Below, piece by piece: positions 5,298-7,348 of a stretch of 7,348 nucleotides of DNA. Source of the stretch: Chryseosolibacter sp044507115 (GTDB taxonomy: Bacteria > Bacteroidota > Bacteroidia > Cytophagales > Cyclobacteriaceae); contig JBIQJZ010000190.1 in assembly GCA_044507115.1 (NCBI GenBank), forward strand, positions 1 through 7,348, written 5' to 3'. The translations under genes were made by a program, and so were the position numbers. The notes under the pieces were generated by a model that was given only the letters and a program-made list of their open reading frames with translations, did no database searches and had not been told where the DNA came from. Every line of letters starts with the position of its first letter. Position 1 is the first letter of the stretch.

Positions 5298-5858
5298 ATG
5301 AGCAAGAATCGCACGTCAAAATCAGCACCCAGGAAAGAAGCGAAAGCGTCACCGCAGAAATCGACGCCGGCAACTAAGACTGCGGAAATCCGAGATCTCA
5401 TTGATTTCATCGCAAAGTCGGGTCTCAACGAGGTTAACATCGAAACCAGCGAGTTGAAGCTCCACGTCAAGCGAGAGCCTGACCAGAAAATTTTCAAGTC
5501 CCCTACAGCCGTCGCGCTGCCTCCGCCGCCTGTCGGCCAGGTAGTTCAGCAGCAAGTCCAGCCCGCAGCCGTTGCGACTGCGACTCCCCCAGCCGCGTCC
5601 ACAGAGTCCGGTGCAAGGACAGTGGAGATTAAGTCACCGATGATCGGCACCTTCTATCGCTCGTCGAGCCCCGACACTCCTCCGTTTGTCTCAGTAGGCG
5701 ACAAGATCACCAAGGGCCAGACGGTATGCATCATCGAAGCGATGAAACTTTTCAACGAAATTGAATCGGAAGTATCGGGTACGATAGTGAAAATCATGGT
5801 TGAGAATGCTACTCCTGTGGAGTACGACCAGATTCTGTTCGTCGTCGAACCCGACTGA
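5298..5858 (+). CDS. accB: Biotin carboxyl carrier protein of acetyl-CoA carboxylase
   Basis: AccB carries the biotin that AccC carboxylates and that the carboxyltransferase uses to make malonyl-CoA. The 186-residue product has three parts. Residues 28-60 hold the conserved N-terminal helix region (IRDLIDFIAKSGLNEVNIE, then LKLHVKRE). Residues 69-101 are a flexible Pro/Ala/Gln-rich linker. Residues 108-186 are the biotinyl domain, with SPMIGTFY (113-120) and the biotinylation site EAMKLFNEI, K150. Ahead of the usual start there is an extra 27-residue tail rich in Lys, Arg, Ser and Pro (MSKNRTSKSAPRKEAKASPQ and on). No other ATG lies between 5298 and the conserved part, so the tail seems genuine. 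The gene is 4 bases after efp, consistent with one transcript, and 69 bases before accC. Confidence 0.96.
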   Translation: MSKNRTSKSAPRKEAKASPQKSTPATKTAEIRDLIDFIAKSGLNEVNIETSELKLHVKREPDQKIFKSPTAVALPPPPVGQVVQQQVQPAAVATATPPAASTESGARTVEIKSPMIGTFYRSSSPDTPPFVSVGDKITKGQTVCIIEAMKLFNEIESEVSGTIVKIMVENATPVEYDQILFVVEPD

Positions 5859-5887
5859 AAAAACGTAAAATAATTCGTCCACTTTCT

Positions 5888-5903
5888 CCCGCGTTACGGC
5901 GGG
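5888..5903 (+). other. Short hairpin in the accB-accC spacer
   Basis: CCCGC (5888-5892) and GCGGG (5899-5903) form a 5-bp all-GC stem with a six-base loop, 24 bases before the accC ATG. No T run follows, so it is not a terminator. It could lower accC translation relative to accB or mark an RNA processing site; this is inference. Confidence 0.35.
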
Positions 5904-5927
5904 TATCGGGGTTTGATAATGGAATTC

Positions 5928-7280
5928 ATGTTCAAGAAAATACTTATTGCCAATCGCGGAGAGATTGCACTTCGGATCATTCGTACGTGCCGCGAAATGG
6001 AAATACAAACCGTCGCCGTTTACTCAACTGCCGATCGCGAAAGCCTGCACGTGCGGTTCGCTGACGAAGCAGTCTGCATCGGTGACGCGCCGAGTAAGGA
6101 TTCGTACCTCAACATCCCGCGCATTATCAGCGCCGCAGAGATCACAAACGCCGACGCCATTCACCCAGGTTACGGATTTCTCTCCGAGCGCGCCGAGTTC
6201 TCTGCCATCTGTCACGAATACGGTATCAAGTTCATCGGCCCTACACCCGCGATGATCCAGGCTATGGGCGACAAGTCCACCGCAAAAGATACGATGAAGA
6301 AGGCGGGTGTTCCGACGATTCCTGGCTCCGATGGTCTGCTCACATCCGTATCCGAAGGACAACAGCTCGCCAAGGAAATCGGATACCCCGTGATCCTGAA
6401 AGCCACTGCCGGCGGCGGCGGAAAAGGAATGCGGATCGTAAATGACGAGAGTGAATTCAAGAAAGCGTGGGATGATGCCCGCCGTGAAGCCGGCGCTGCA
6501 TTCGGCAACGATGGCTTGTACCTCGAAAAATTTATCGAAGAACCTCGCCACATCGAGATCCAGATCGTGGGCGATCAATATGGAAAAGTATGCCACCTCT
6601 CCGAACGAGACTGCTCAATTCAACGCCGTCACCAAAAGCTCGTGGAGGAAACACCATCGCCTGCTGTTAGCCAGGAATTACGTGAAAAGATGGGCGAAGC
6701 CGCTATCAAGGGAGCGAAAGCCATCAAGTATGAAGGGGCCGGCACAATCGAGTTTCTCGTAGATAAGCACGGCAATTTCTATTTCATGGAGATGAACACG
6801 CGGATCCAGGTGGAGCATCCGATCACCGAGGAAGTGACCGACTACGATCTCATCAAGGAACAGATAAAAGTCGCTGCCGGCGTTCCTATTTCCGGAACAA
6901 ACTACTTCCCCAACCTGTATGCAATGGAGTGTCGGATTAATGCTGAAGATCCCAGCAATGGATTCAGACCATCTCCCGGAAAGATCACCAACCTGCACAT
7001 GCCTGGTGGCCACGGCGTCCGCATCGACAGCCATGTCTATGCCGGATATACGATTCCACCAAACTACGACTCCATGATCGCCAAACTAATCGTCAGCGGC
7101 CAATCGAGGGAGGAAGTTATGACACGCATGAAACGCGCCCTGCAGGAATTCGTAATCGAGGGAGTAAAAACAACCATCCCCTTCCACATCGCGCTGATGG
7201 ACAACCCGACATTCAAGTCAGGGAAGTTTACTACTAAGTTTTTGGAAACATCGTTCGATTTTAAGACGCTCGAATCGTGA
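5928..7280 (+). CDS. accC: Biotin carboxylase subunit of acetyl-CoA carboxylase
   Basis: AccC uses ATP and bicarbonate to carboxylate the biotin on AccB, the first half-reaction of malonyl-CoA synthesis. From MFKKILIANRGEIALRI the product is 450 residues, the usual length. It shows the biotin carboxylase N-domain (ADAIHPGYGFLSE at 76-88), then the ATP-grasp fold with K116 (MGDKSTAK), K158 (VILKATAGGGGKGM, glycine-rich loop 162-167), PRHIEIQ (206-212) and the metal and active-site run E288-M-N-T-R292-I-Q-V-E296-H. The C-domain has CRINAEDP (335-342), RPSPGKI and NYDSMIAKLIV. All catalytic residues are present and nearly follow E. coli numbering. In-frame TTG (5913) and ATG (5919) precede the chosen ATG at 5928, but family members start at MFKKILIANRGE; M-E-F-M from 5919 cannot be fully excluded. 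The stop codon lies inside the left arm of an inverted repeat. Confidence 0.97.
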   Translation: MFKKILIANRGEIALRIIRTCREMEIQTVAVYSTADRESLHVRFADEAVCIGDAPSKDSYLNIPRIISAAEITNADAIHPGYGFLSERAEFSAICHEYGIKFIGPTPAMIQAMGDKSTAKDTMKKAGVPTIPGSDGLLTSVSEGQQLAKEIGYPVILKATAGGGGKGMRIVNDESEFKKAWDDARREAGAAFGNDGLYLEKFIEEPRHIEIQIVGDQYGKVCHLSERDCSIQRRHQKLVEETPSPAVSQELREKMGEAAIKGAKAIKYEGAGTIEFLVDKHGNFYFMEMNTRIQVEHPITEEVTDYDLIKEQIKVAAGVPISGTNYFPNLYAMECRINAEDPSNGFRPSPGKITNLHMPGGHGVRIDSHVYAGYTIPPNYDSMIAKLIVSGQSREEVMTRMKRALQEFVIEGVKTTIPFHIALMDNPTFKSGKFTTKFLETSFDFKTLES

Positions 7281-7306
7281 GTCGTGAGTCGGCACTCACT
7301 ACTCAC
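7277..7306. repeat. Imperfect inverted repeat over the accC stop codon
   Basis: The 13-base left arm (7277-7289, two direct GTGAGT units) pairs with the right arm 7294-7306 (two ACTCAC units) with one mismatch, around the loop CGGC (7290-7293). The accC stop codon TGA (7278-7280) lies in the left arm. As RNA this is a stable hairpin directly at the end of the message; it lacks a T run, so it may protect the 3' end more than terminate. Confidence 0.75.
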
Positions 7307-7348
7307 CACTCACCACTCACTACTCACCACTCACCACTCACCACTCAC
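7293..7348. repeat. Heptanucleotide tandem repeat, 8 units of YACTCAC
   Basis: The last 56 bases are exactly eight head-to-tail copies of a 7-base unit CACTCAC or TACTCAC, with first bases in the order C T C C T C C C. The array therefore also has a 21-base super-period (7293-7313 and 7314-7334 are identical). The array reaches the window edge, so its full length is unknown. It has no spacers, so it is not a CRISPR array. Such arrays form by replication slippage and are expected to vary in copy number. Confidence 0.95.

Noticed and set aside
5913..5927. TTG or ATG start for accC upstream of 5928
   Set aside because: Biotin carboxylases start at MFKKILIANRGE; the extra residues have no family support, although the ATG at 5919 cannot be excluded.
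6024..6596. 190-codon open frame on the minus strand
   Set aside because: It lies wholly antisense to accC, whose protein is conserved throughout; the antisense frame shows no family motif and reflects codon bias of accC.
7293..7348. CRISPR array
   Set aside because: The units are 7 bases long and contiguous, with no unique spacers.

Overview
The window looks like a stretch of core chromosome from a member of the Bacteroidota. Three things point there. Two promoters match the phylum's own consensus (TTTG, a 19-bp spacer, then TAnnTTTG). The proteins have Bacteroidota-like features, such as bL32 of the largely zinc-free TTGE..HLPHRAFWHEGKLYFKGK type and a DUF177 protein ending in DPRWEKLKKFK. 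Clear Shine-Dalgarno sequences are scarce. The class within the phylum cannot be settled from this sequence. I see no mobile element, tRNA, rRNA or CRISPR array.

Layout: on the minus strand, rsmA (16S rRNA dimethyltransferase, 974 to 156) runs into the start of a 2-hydroxyacid / phosphoglycerate dehydrogenase-type gene that leaves the window at base 1; the two genes overlap by 26 bases. Diverging from rsmA, on the plus strand, is pdxA (vitamin B6 synthesis). A 96-base spacer with an 8-bp inverted repeat separates them. pdxA is followed by a short hairpin and a small TerB-like protein. A well-formed promoter at 2643-2673 then opens a DUF177(yceD)-rpmF unit, which closes with a strong intrinsic terminator at 3545-3567. 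After that come fabH, a second promoter at 4678-4708, efp, accB and accC. A heptamer tandem repeat begins at the accC stop codon and runs to the end of the window.

How the genes work together: DUF177 and bL32 serve ribosome synthesis, and EF-P rescues ribosomes stalled on proline runs. FabH, AccB and AccC supply the first steps of fatty acid synthesis (malonyl-CoA supply and the initiating condensation). This is the widespread yceD-rpmF-(plsX)-fabH cluster joined to efp-accBC; plsX is absent between rpmF and fabH and a structured non-coding stretch lies there instead.

I found no wholly new biological system. The points most worth a second look are the heptamer repeat array with its inverted copies over the accC stop, the EF-P tip that has Asn where other EF-Ps carry a modified Lys or Arg, the basic N-terminal tail on AccB, and competing RNA structures between rpmF and fabH.
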